Assembly (NCBI GenBank): GCA_022605955.1
Contig: JAKCOZ010000005.1
Location: forward strand, 54,189,762-54,253,761
Length of the DNA stretch: 64,000 nucleotides
Direction of reading: 5' to 3'
DNA from: Rallus limicola
Lineage: Eukaryota; Chordata; Aves; Gruiformes; Rallidae
Shown here: in pieces, positions 25,787 to 37,397 of the stretch
How positions within the stretch are numbered: the stretch's first letter is position 1
Layout of the letters: the number at the start of each line of letters is the position of its first letter
Program-made: the position numbers and the translations under genes
Notes under the pieces: model-generated
Told to the model about the DNA's origin: nothing
The model's input: the letters and a program-made list of their open reading frames with translations, nothing else
The model's database searches: none

Positions 25787-26380
25787 TATCCTGGGGTGCA
25801 TCAAGCCCAGCATGGCCAGCTGATCCAGGGAGGGGATTGTCCAGCTCTGCACTGTGCTGGGGCAGCCTCACCTCGAGCACTGGGGCCAGTTTTGGGTGCG
25901 ACAGGACAAGAGGGACACAAAACTATTGGAGAGTGTCCAGAGAGGGCAACAAGGATGGGGAAGGGTCTGGAGGGGAAGGCTTAGAGGAGAGGCTGAAGTC
26001 CCTTGGTTTGTACAGCCTGGAGAAGAAGAGGCTGAGGGGAGACCTCATCTGTGGCTTCCTGATGAGGGGAACAAAGGGGCAGGCACTGATCTCCTCTCTT
26101 TGGGGACCAGTGATAGAACCCGAGGGAATGGTATGAAGCTGCAACAGGGGAGGTTTAGGTTGGATGTTAGGAAGAGGTTCTTGACTGAGAGGGTGGTTGG
26201 CCACTGGCCCAGGCTCCCCAGGGAAGTTGTCACAGCACTGAGCTGGGCTGAGGTCAAGAAGCACCTGGACGATGCCCTCAGTCCCATGCTCTGACTTGGC
26301 TGGCCCTCTGTGGAGCCAGGAGTTGGACTTGATGATCCTTATGGGTCCCTTCCACCTTAGGATTTTCATTCTATGATTCT

Positions 26381-28234
26381 AGCTGTATCACATTTGGCAT
26401 TTGTTTTTCCATATTCTGTGGCCATCGACACAGGCAGCAGAGTAAACCCTAAAAAAGCTGAACCATCATGCACAAGACTTATCAGAGCAAGCCCAAATTA
26501 CTGCACGTTGAAAAATATTTAACATTTTATTGTAGGGAGAGGGGTCATCCTCACATTGCTTGATGACCCATCAAGTACATCCTGCCAGCAGCTGGAGAGC
26601 TAATTACAGCCCCACGCCTTCCCCACGAGACCTCATGCCTTTTCCCAGAAATGGGGGAGAGGTTCCTGCTCATACCAGTCTCCCCATGCAGGAATGGGGC
26701 TTGGTTTGTTTTTATGTTCTACACATACACAGAGAGCTAAGACCTGGGAGTCCATCTGAAAAAAAAACAAAACTAGAAATGGTCAACATGTATAAACTCC
26801 ACTAAAATTTCAGTAAAAGTTTGTTCTGCCTCTGTGTCAGCCTCTTCCCAGTTTTGTTTTTAATGGCTTTTGTCCTATTTAAAAAATCATGTTCTCTAGG
26901 AAAAATTGAAGGACAGGCAGAACCCCAGTTACACAGGTTTAATTGGTGCCTCAGGAGCACACTGTTTATCAGGTGCTGGAGACCCAGGTAAATGCAAGAA
27001 GTAGGTTCTGGAGGAAAAAGGGTTTGAGATTTGGGGATGGAGGGAATCTGTCTACCCCTTCTGAGGGATCTGAAGCAGCTAGCTTTGGAAACCATCAGGT
27101 GATGTGACACAAATGGGGAAGGTTTCTATAGAATGATAACTGCTCTCCTTTTCCAGCCCTGATGATCTCCCAGGGACCCTCAAACTCTGCCTCCTGCCAT
27201 TATGCCATGTTACAAGCACACACATCCCAGTTTACACACTCTCCACTGCAAAGTTTCCACCTCTCTGCTGTACAAACACCCTGACAACAGGCTATGGTGT
27301 GCAGGGAGCTGCATATAGCAATCAGCATTGTGGACCAGGGAAAAAGTGTTGCCCAGGTGTGCAAGTATCCTAATTCCTACAGCATGGGTCACTGACTGAT
27401 CCCAGCACCTCAGAAGCAAGGGCGCTGACTGTCACACAGGACAGATCCTACTACTCTGAAGGGAAAGCAGAGGCTGTAATGGGGACTGCAGTATGGCAGG
27501 CATACTACAGCCCTAGTCAGAAATGAAGAATTCTCCTCCCTGGCATCAAGGCAAGGGCTTTGCTCCCCTTCTTAGATAGCATTTGTGGATGGCAATCAGA
27601 CACCATGTTTGCTCTGTCTGGGACGGGCCCCAGGCAAGGTGATGTCTCCAGGGGGAAGCCATAGCACCTCTGCTGACCAGTCAAACACAGTCATTGCCTC
27701 TTAATCACCACCACCAAAGAGCTCACCATGCAACCTGTGGAGCAGAATGGGTCCTTCCAGGGGAGAGGAGATCTCTGAGCACTAGTGTGCATCCACGTCT
27801 GATGGAGAGCAGGTACAAGTGATCCCACCTCTCAGTAGGATCCCAACACTGCTGGTTTTTTTCTCTGTTGTCCTCAGTGCAAAGATGAGAACTCCAGAGA
27901 TTTGAGGTGGAGATCAGCAAAGTGCTGATCTTCAATACCATCTCCCTGAAAAATACTGGTGTGCTGCATCAACACATGGGGCTTTATTTGTATCAGATGA
28001 GTGAATCCGAGCCCACAGCACAGCAGGAATTTTTAATGTTATTGTTCTGCCTCAACAGCATTAGATTGAATGTCTGCACCTCTGCTTCTCTAAATGCTGC
28101 CCATGCTCAAATGCAGAGAGGGCTGTTCCTTTATGCATTCCACACCCTTGCAGCCTGCAGTGGATGTGATCAGAGCAGGTTAAAAGCAAGACCAGCCCCA
28201 CTTGGCCAACTCTGTGCTTTAGGAACTGGAAATT
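26381..28234. other. unique non-coding sequence
   Basis: No gene or repeat recognised after the CR1 3' end. Open frames are all about 115 codons or shorter and unstructured. Composition becomes more even and AT-rich toward the right, where the next entry begins. Confidence 0.6.
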
Positions 28235-28480
28235 GTTTACCAATTGTGCCATAATGGCTATTTCACACCGACACCAGAAGCTCAGAGAGAAGCTATTGAT
28301 AAAATATTCTGTTAGCACTACAGGGAGCTTGCTTTGATGGCCCAGCTGTGAGAACATTTGCAAATGCTATACATCACACGCCTATTAGAAATAAAGGCGC
28401 TTGCTGAATTTTCAAAGAGCTGGCTTAATAATGTGAGTATTACACGGAGAGACGCCAAGGCGGCACTGTTACTGCATCCT
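28235..28480. promoter_or_regulatory. possible conserved non-coding element
   Basis: A repeat-free stretch rich in motif-like words. It includes CATTTGCAAATG (POU-type), GAAATAAAGGCGCTTGCTGA, CAGCTG (E-box), several AT-rich homeodomain-like cores and retained CpGs (CACCGAC, CACACGCC, GACGCC, AGGCGGC). No open frame of interest. The call rests on texture, not alignment. Confidence 0.2.
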
Positions 28481-28976
28481 TAGTCAAGATTGGAGCACAT
28501 CAGGTTAAAAACATGGGCACTGTTCATCCAAGCATATGAAGGTGATAAAATCCTATTCACATTGCCCATTCCAGGAGCCCAAGGACAGGATACTATCAGT
28601 TCAGCTGGCAGCATCTGGCTCTTAAACTTCCTCCTGTTTTCACAGTGAGCCCAATCCCTTGTGTTTGCCAAAAAAAACCAAAACAGGTTTCAAGAGAAAA
28701 AGAATTCACCACTTCCCTGGTTGGTTGTTCCAGTGGCTAATCACTCTAATGTGATAAATGTGCAACTTAATACTGACTTGTGTCTGCTGTCATCCACAGG
28801 TCCTTGTTGTGTCCCTTCTGCGAGCTATCCAGAGGGTTCTCGCCAGGAAGACGCTGAAGGGGTAATAAAGGGCACATCACACCTCCTTTCTGTGAAGAAA
28901 ACACACAGACCTCTCTAAGCCTCATGGTGCAAAGCATCTTCTTTAGTCTTCAAGTCACTTCTGTGTTTTTCTCCAG
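28481..28976. other. unique non-coding sequence
   Basis: It contains a good acceptor (CTGCTGTCATCCACAG, ending at 28800). This is followed by 21 open codons, ending AIQRVLARKTLKG, before a TAA at about 28864. This could be a terminal exon, but there is no supporting polyadenylation evidence or known family. Confidence 0.4.
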
Positions 28977-29123
28977 GAACCAGTGTCCCAAGTTGGTTCT
29001 GCAGGGCAATGAAAGCAGAGCTCTTGTTTCTACTCCACAGTCTGGTCCAGCCCTCCTGTGCTTGCACAGCAATCTCGGTCACCATCCCTACATCCTGGAG
29101 CATGACCACAGTGTAGCCAGGAG
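28977..29123 (+). other. candidate exon, 147 nt (unverified)
   Basis: A superb acceptor (CACTTCTGTGTTTTTCTCCAG) ends at 28976. The segment is open in one frame only, for 48 codons, starting NQCPKLVLQGNESRALVSTP and ending EHDHSVAR. The donor is GAG|GTGACA, which lacks the favoured G at +5 and is therefore weak. The opposite strand carries a 198-codon frame (28915-29511), so the reading direction is ambiguous. No family recognised. Confidence 0.2.
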
Positions 29124-30833
29124 GTGACAACCCATTTAGCATGAGTGACCTCTGTTCCTTTCTGGATCTGGAACCTTTAAGGTGTTCAAATGCACAGTGT
29201 GAACAGACCTGGTCCTGAAATCCAGGTATGTCCTTGCTCCTAGCTATCAGCTCTGAAATGCTGAAGGCAATAGGTGCCTCACAGACATTAACTCCAACAG
29301 AAATTGTGTCTCTGTAGTGAGGTAGGAGGGAGGTGATAGCTTGTTTTGTATAGTCAGTGGAGCCTTGGGAATCAGCTGCTGTGAGCATCCTCCCCTCCAC
29401 AACTGATACCCATCCCTCCATGTACAATGGATGATGGATGCCCATCCCTCCATCCACGACAGGTGTCCATGGCCATGACAGATGAAGATGACATATACAC
29501 ACAGTATACATGGAAAGACCTGGGACATCTTGTAGTCACACTCAACCTGGGCACTAGGAGCTGGTGGGCCAGTGTGACCACTACCAAGCAGCTGCCTGCT
29601 CCTGTGCTGCCGCAGCTCTCATGCCGTGCTCCTTCGTGCGCACAGGCACGTTCTGTTGGAGGTGCAAGAGAGAGTGTCCTTTCAGCCCTTCTGCTTCAAA
29701 GTGGAGGGATGTTTTTCTGCGAGGCTGCCACAAGGATTTTTAAACAGGCATCCCATTCATACAGAGGTCATTAATGTAGGCACCTCTGGTAGTATTTTCA
29801 GAAGCCTCCAGATACCAAAGGGTTTTGAAACACTGCCTGCAATCACAGAGCTGGGCTCTGTGATTACCTGGACCCACACAGCAGCACTGAACACTAACTA
29901 GCCCCAGGTTTTGACAAACACTCATTTTGCTCTACTCTGTGTATACCACCACCCTGCAAGAAAGAAGGGTTGGTGTAATTAGGGTCACCTAATTTGTTGG
30001 TTGCTGTATTATCCATGCCCAAAAGCTCCAGGCTGTTTTCTTCTCACAGCCATGGTGATGAAAGGGCAACACTGTGCAAGAAAGCAGTGGTGGCTGTGGG
30101 AGACAAGGAGACACTGTGATGTTAAACCTATTTTTTTCTTGCAGCCCAACCCCATTCCTCTGTCCTTTGAAACATCCTTGCTCTGAGTGCCAAAGAGATA
30201 GCACCAGAAAAAACAGCTGTCACTTGAATCTCTGGGAGAAAAAGGCCAAACCTCCCATGACCTCCGTAAAATTTACATAGAGGGGGGAAAAAAGAAACCC
30301 AAAACATCACTTGACTTGGCAGGTCTGCTCCTGGGAACCCAGAAAGAATATCTGACCTTCTCCAGACAAGCACAGCAGTCCCTCTGCACTTCCAGAGAAA
30401 AACCTCTGCAGTTCTGGGAAGTTCAAGGAAGAATCCGGTGGAGACAGGGAGCTCTCTCTCAACCAGGAAACAGGAGGACAGGCTGCAAAATAGTTCTCTC
30501 CAGAGAAACCTGGATGAGGAGGAAAGAAGTAATTCTTTTCCCACACTGAGACTACCTAACCCAGGTATCAGTGGTTTTGGACAATACCTTTTTTAGACAA
30601 TGTTTTTGGTTGGGCTTTGTCAGGAGCAGAAGGAAGAGTTGCTGAAACATTAACACTTCTCTCTCTAAGAAGCCAATCAGATAGTCACCAGTGCAGCAGT
30701 GTTTCCTCTTGCAGTGCTGAGCCCTTGGAAAATGCCCCCTGCGCAGATTTGGTACCAGCCATCAGGATGCTGAATGAAAGGGACATTTAGAGTGAGCTCA
30801 GCCATGGGACAAATGATGCTAATGATAAATCCA

Positions 30834-30855
30834 CCCCCCCACCTCCCCCCCACCC
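30834..30855 (-). repeat. C-rich tract, potential G-quadruplex on the minus strand
   Basis: Runs of seven, seven and three C residues are separated by ACCT and A. On the minus strand this gives enough G-tracts for a four-stranded structure if a seven-base run contributes two tracts. Structure is inferred. Confidence 0.5.
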
Positions 30856-33289
30856 TCACGTGGGATGGACATGGATGTCCACAGCTAAAATAAACAAATG
30901 GTCTGGGCAAGCTGACAGACTTGTTTAGATTCTGCTTGGAATAAATCGCAGTGCCCTTTGATCCCATGATGTTTTTGGCGCCTGTGTTGCTGTCTAGCAG
31001 CAGGGTATATTTTTCTATCCCAAGGAGCAAGTGGATGCAGCTGCCTATAGCTGATTTATAGTAGGAAGTGATTCACAGGAAATGAAAGCTTCTCACACAG
31101 TAAAAATTGCTGTCTTTTCACCTCCACCATCAGTGAAATGATTAGAGCTCTGGGGACTTTGGTAGGGAAGATCAGCAAAGTGTTTTGTGCTTAGCATAAA
31201 TCACTTTCTGCCATGACTCACAAAGGATGCTCACAGCGGGCTGCACCTGTCTGTACATCCTGATGCACGGGCATCGATGGCATTTGCATTCAGTCCCATT
31301 CCAGGGGTTTGAAATCCATATTCCTGCACTCTCTGCAGCAGTGCAGGATGGGTTCTGGATTTGGATTTCCTGCACTAATCGTGCTGCTGGTTGGGATTTG
31401 CGTGTCCTGCACAACTTGTAGCTCAGAATGGACGTGAGTGCTGTGGGGGCATCGTCCTTGGCCATATACCCCCACGAGCTCTGTCAAATGTCTGAAGCAT
31501 GGAGCAAAATAAGGGCTACATTCAAGAAAAATGAGACCTACCAACTTATGCTTATCACTAATAATGGCTCTGGATTACCAGACATGTGATTTAGAGGCTG
31601 GTTACTGCCTCCAGTTTCTGATAACTGCTCACATCAGTCTCAGAAGCCAACGAAGCACTTGTTTATTACTGCAAAAAAACTTGAGACCCCCATGGGACAT
31701 TCAGCACATATCCCTGTGCTTCTAAGAGAAGATTTGGCTCCTGCTGCATCCACTGTGAGTGCAAAGCTGAGTCAAACGAGGAGGATTTGCCATCAGCATA
31801 ATCAGAAACATGGGAAGGGATGGGATTAAGGCTTGGCTGCTGGCAAGCATATGTCACCTCAATTAATTGTGCAGAAATTTCTGTGCTCAAGTTAGTGATA
31901 AAAATCAAATAAAAGAAGTGTGAAAACTCAGCTCTGGAGCCTGGCTAGTTAAATATAGAGGTGTGTGTACACAAACATACAATTCCATGCTGAATGTTTA
32001 TTAATACAAATAAAGGTCCTAGCCTTAGCTAGTGAGCATCAGGGCTCCCACTCAAAACACCAGAAAAGACAGCTATAGCCCCTGTCTCCTCCATGCCTCC
32101 CCAAGATCAAGCCCCTGGGGTGTTTTCAGCCTGTCTCACATCTACACAACCAGCATTTTCCTCTATTAACCCATGACTTTGCACTGATTGTATCTCCACA
32201 GCAACCCCCATGCACTGCAGCAGAGCAGCAGATCTACTTTTCTCAAAATATTTCTGGTTTTTTTCTCTCTGCTTTGTCACCCAGGCACAGCCTGCTGCTC
32301 AGGGGGTAGTTAAAACTAGGGAGAAGCTCTGTTCTGGATGGACATCCCTGAAAACTGCCTTCTAGGTGGAGTCATGAAGCCCTAGAGTAGTTTGTATGCC
32401 TAGGAGCCACCAGAGGTGGGACTTGGAGGAGCTGGGAGAAAGCAATGCTCTCTTACCATGAAGAGAAAGGCAGGGTAGGTACCAAGTGTGTCATCCTTAC
32501 AGGAATCACATGACACCATATGCAGGGACAGACTGGAACATGCATTGGTCCATCACCATTAGTGCAGGCCCAGTAGAGTTGTGGGGGAAATCCAGTGGCA
32601 TAAGCACAGGGAAACAGAGTTGGCTCCTGTGTTCTTTTGGCAGAGAGGGCCAACTCTGACCCCACCTGAAGGCAGCAGAGGCTGTGGGAAGCACCAAGAA
32701 GTACACTATGCTTGATCTTTCCTCTAAGCACTTAAGTGCTTTGCTGTAATCAAGGTGGCAAGTCTCTCTCTGTTTTATTTTTGCAGATCGCTCTCTTTCT
32801 AGTGGATATTTGGTCTGGGGGAACTTTTTTTTTGCAGTCATTGCAGTAAGTAACATTTATTGGCAGCAGTAGGAAAGATTCAAAACAACTCAGCAAACCA
32901 GGATTATTTCCCCAGCGCAATAATGACAGGGATTTGAGAAATCTTGCCCCTGTGCTTTGTCTTTCATCAACATGAGACCAAAAGTCTTTCAGCCTGGGAT
33001 AATTCCAGAAGAGAAAATTGCAACAGAAAGCCTTTTTCATGTCTTGCAAGAATTGCCTGAGAAAATATATGCTTTCCCTTTTCCAGTGGGAAACCTTCCT
33101 ATTCAAGGTGATTAGCTGTGGGGTTTTCCTCTAGAAAGACTGCTTGGCCCTTTCTTTCCCCCCCCTCAGATCCATCCCTCTCCCACGGACAATATTGTCT
33201 TTCAAAACAGACAGTATGTTTATTTGATCTTCCTTTATTTTAACTGGATATTTGATTTCTTTTCTGATTGGGTGGGATGCATTTAATTA

Positions 33290-33350
33290 ACAAAAAAAAC
33301 CACCCAAACCCAAAACAACAAAACCAAAAAACCAAAACAACCACCCAACC
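33290..33350. repeat. A/C-rich low-complexity sequence
   Basis: Almost only A and C: AACAAAAAAAACCACCCAAA and continuing ACAACAAAACC-type words. Similar but shorter patches occur near 13834 and 56118-56160. It is probably decayed simple sequence. Confidence 0.8.
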
Positions 33351-36300
33351 TCATTTATCCTCATGACTCTGTAAACAATGCTGCAGTTGTAGATAGATAC
33401 AGGAATCCTGTTTTTCCTTCTCTGTATCTGATGAGGCCAAAGAAGCAGGAGGATAATCATGTCTTTAGGGTAAGGAAAAAAAAAATTATGGATTTTTTTT
33501 AATAGCCCAGCACATATTTCTCCTCTGAAATATATGACAACGTTGCCAACATGAGGCTAGGATGGGGATAGGAAATGAACCACTCTTCCAGGACTCTGTT
33601 CTGATGAACAGATCTGGGTCCCTTTAGCCTATTCGGCATAGCTCCAAAATTAAAGAGAACACAACAACTGCAAAACATAGCCCTGAAACTCCATCCAGTT
33701 CTCACAAACACGTGCAAGTACATGTATTTACTGAGCAACAATTCATGCACTCTAATTGTATTTATAGCTTTCTTCTGTGACAGTCTTGGAGCAGACAGGC
33801 AGAGAGCTATTAGCTTTCATAGGGAGACCTCTCTAAAACCTTCTCAAATCACAATAGTTGGGATCCCACCTGAGATTAACTAATTTTAGGTGTCTATATG
33901 CAAGCTGGGTATCCAACATCCTGGTATTACATCTTAAAAAACTGTGTTTGTTATAGACTGACATAAATTCAAATATAAAGTAACATTGCCAAGTGAGACA
34001 AGGATGAGGACAGCAAATCAGCAATGAGTATCTCCAAAAGGTGGAAAAACATCAAGATAGATATCAAGAATTAAAACAAATTCAAAAAAGGACACTTAAT
34101 AACTGGAGACTATGGAGCCAAAAAGCTTTTGTCCGCTATTTTGAGAGGTTTCAATTCATATTGGAAAAAAACCACCCAACCACAAAACACCTCCAACATT
34201 TGGAATATTGTAAGACACCTTGTATTCCAGCCATAAATCCTTCTGCTGTACCTAAGAGACATGACTCTTGAAGAGGTTAAGTTCTTGGTAAGTGAAGTTC
34301 TTAGCAAGCTATCTTTTCCCACTGAGTTGGCCTCTTCAGGTTTCTATTTGTGCTGCTAATGAGGTTCCCACAATCTCCAGGAAGCTGGTCTGAGTTCTAA
34401 TTAAACAAGACTTGAGGAATTATTCTGCCAAAGTAAGCGCTGGATCTACCCACCCCATTGACTGAGTCATGCAGACTGGATAGATGCAGGCTGGAAATGT
34501 AAATCATATATTGACATGGAGAGTTATACTCTCCAGTGAGGGTGCTTTCTACAGCTGCAGCATTTATTAAAACTTTGCCTCCATCCAAAAACAACACTCA
34601 TAACTTGAACAGTCCTCAAGGCTAAAGAATCTTCCACAACTCTGCTGGCCATGTTCTGATCAGGAGATTTTTGGGCTCCTCTGACCTCTTGAACATGGTC
34701 CCAGGCATTAAGAAGCAGGACCCTGGAAAATACAGCTCTGGGACTCCATCCAGTCCTTTACATAAAATACACATACACATTTACTGGTATTAGAATATGC
34801 TCATGGAGCAGCAGTATTCCAGAAACAGCCATGGCATAGACACGAAGACTGCAAATGCTGCTTTGGCCTTAGGCACAACATGTCTCCGTACTCTTTCCAA
34901 TTCAATGTTTACAATATGAATTTACTTATTACCTAAAAAAAATTTAATGGATGAGTTCTAAAATTGTTTCACTCACTCCAAATCAAAATGCCAAGCTATC
35001 CATTCAGTGGATGTCACATCTGCGTCCTCCCCATGAGCGTTGCTGTAAGAAAAGGGGCTGAATGAAAATCACAAAACCAGTTTATGTTCCACCCCCACAA
35101 AAAACAGGTTTTCATAGCATTTTATGTCAGGTCCTGATGAGGACCAGCAAAGCAGAGAGCTGAGGAACTCCCCAAAGAGACATGTAGCAGAGACGAGATT
35201 AGTGTTTGTTCATCCCAGGCCAATACAAACCACCCAGTCTGTGAGCAATCAGGCATGTCACAGTGTCTGCAGACACTGAGCAGACAATAAGGTTTTCCAG
35301 CCAGTGCTGTGAGAATATCCTATAGTCTCCAACCTCTCCATCCAGACTGAGGAGGAACAGCGTTCACAGGGCCTCCATGACATAAGGAAAACAGCCTGTT
35401 CATCTGTATTTAAGCGAGATGTATCTACTTAAGCCAACCAAGACTTGTAATATGTTCAGTTTTCTAATTTCATCTTTCCATGGAGGGAACCACTTGCCCA
35501 TGACCATGCTATGTGGGTGGAAGCATGTTCACCCCCACTGGGGCTGACAGAGGGGAACAAAGGAGAAAGTTTATGTTCTTCTTTCCTCTATACTAACCTC
35601 AGAAAGTCTGTGCCTTTCTTAGGACTCTGGTAGTAAGTCCAAGCTGTGGAGGTGGTGGCCTCCACACATTTGTGGTTCCAGTTCCCACATTGCACACATC
35701 TGTTCAGAGCACACTGGAACACGTCTCTAACCTGCACACCTGGGCACCAGGACATGGGAGAAGAAGCACACCCCAAGGTCTCAAAGCTGTTAGAACCACC
35801 TAAGAGCAAGGACTCCTTGCAAAGCATGAGCAGAGGCTGAGCCACCCCTCACTATCAGCACTGACTTCACATTTCAACCAAGTCTCCATGCCTGCAGATC
35901 TGAGGCATTTTTCCCAGGCCACCGTGTGCGATGTGTGACACAGTGCAGTATTAGGTGCCAGACGGCCGTGCTAGCGAAGGACTGTGTGAGCTGGCTGCCG
36001 AGCAGGCCCCGCAGGATCAAACCATCAGGGGCCATCTATAATGCAATAAAACTGTGGAAATGTTCCTTTCTCCAGCAAAATATTTAAAGGCTTTCTGTTG
36101 ACAGAACAATTTTATCATGGGAGCTGCATGCCTCAGAGGAAATATTAACAGTATCTGTGGTCAGATAAGCATGAAGGCCTAAGTGAGGAGCTGCTCCACT
36201 GAACTGCTCACTGCGCTTGCTCCAGCTGCACACCAAAGCAGCTGTGTGGAGAAGGACTAGGGAAAGAAATGTAAGGAATCGACGGCAAATGTTAGCAAGA

Positions 36301-37320
36301 CTCAGCTCAGACAATGTCCTAACAGCGGCAACTGGGAAGTCCAGAGGCACGATGCTGAGCATGGAGAAAGGCAGACTGTTCAACCCAGTTGCTCCACAGC
36401 CTTCATAGACCCAATCGAGGACCCGCTGGCATCCCATCGACTTGGCTGGGGCTTGAATTGGGCCCTTTAGGAACCGAGACAAAAGACCAAGCGTCTGACT
36501 TTAATTGATGACTCATCCATCACTGCAGCTCAAACTCTGCTTGACAAGTAGAGGGAAAAACCCACAAATTAAGTGACCATCGCCTGCCTTCTCCTTTCTT
36601 GCTGATTGTAAAGGAGAACTTTTGACCTTTCTGCCTCATACATCATGGCTTGGCAGGAGCTGGTTGCTCACCCCGGCTGAACTGTGCCATGCATGTAGCC
36701 CCATACAAGAGATGCCTTTCACGTGCTAAGTGATCCTTCCCCCCCTCCTTTGCTCTACCACAACAATATAGAGAAGGACAATGGCACAGCTCCATGGCAG
36801 AAGGAGGAGGCTCTCATTAGGAGCCTCTCATCAGGGATGAAAGACTGGCTGGATCATCCTGCTGTCATTTTTGCCTATACTGATTTCCAGAAGAAGTCTG
36901 GTAGGAAGCCTAAGTCTTATCCTGAAAGGGCTTTTCCTCTCCTAGCAAGCTCACCAGCAGCAAACTCACTTGCATAGACCATGGTTAGGAGGCTAGCAGT
37001 GGGGCTTGGGAACAGTATAAAGCTCCATGGGACTGGACATTGCAGAGGTAGCCAGCAGCACCCTGCAGACAGGACAGGAATTCAGAGAGCTCTTCAAGGA
37101 CAGGAGGCAGGCTTTGAAACCCTTAGGCTTGCCCTGCATCGGCGGGGTCAGTTGCATGCCAGGCAGAGTGGCTGGGATAATCTCCCTGAACAGTGCTCCA
37201 GCTGCAGAAAGGTCAGTGTTGCCTGTGTAATGGTGCTTGGGCTGCAGCCCATGGGTGCCTTTGGAATGAGGATGTTTTCAAGGCCAAGCTTTTTTGCTCA
37301 GAAATGGCCTCTTCCTCCAG

Positions 37321-37397
37321 AAGTGTCTGTGTCTACCAAAACACTGCTCTGCCAGTAACTGAAGAAGGCGCAAGTGCTCTGAAAGGCACTGAAACAG
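37321..37397 (+). other. candidate exon, 77 nt (unverified)
   Basis: The acceptor GGCCTCTTCCTCCAG has a good pyrimidine tract, and ACAG|GTATGT is a strong donor. Only one frame is open, reading SVCVYQNTALPVTEEGASAL then KGTET, with one spare base at each end. A second acceptor inside (CTGCTCTGCCAG) would give a 42-nt version in the same frame. No family recognised. Confidence 0.2.

Larger units (their letters stand above)
25252..26380 (+). mobile_element. CR1 LINE (ORF2 3' half plus 3' end), interrupted by a second CR1
   Basis: The element begins inside the reverse-transcriptase region of ORF2. It continues through the ORF2 C-terminal part and ends with TTTTCATTCTATGATTCT, a CR1-type 3' terminus. 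The translation at about 25950-26040 contains ERLKSLGLYSLEKKRLRGDL. Further on, in a different frame, it contains GHWPRLPREVV. Both match the C-terminal tail seen in the CR1 at 43.9-44.4 kb, so the copy is frameshifted and dead. Bases 25632-25786 belong to another CR1 copy. The host resumes at TATCCTGGGGTGCATCAAGC, so it was one contiguous copy before that insertion. Confidence 0.96.
29124..37320. other. unique non-coding sequence with low-complexity patches
   Basis: No gene recognised. It holds a 13-nt direct repeat (CCCATCCCTCCAT at 29409 and 29441), a C-rich G4-capable tract (30834-30855), an A/C-rich patch (33290-33350), and a repeat-free block near 35930-36150 with retained CpG. Open frames are all about 138 codons or shorter and unremarkable. 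Confidence 0.55.

Noticed and set aside
31282..31289. ATTTGCAT octamer (another copy, reversed, at 39821-39828)
   Set aside because: Eight-base words of this kind are expected about twice per 64 kb on two strands. No supporting context.
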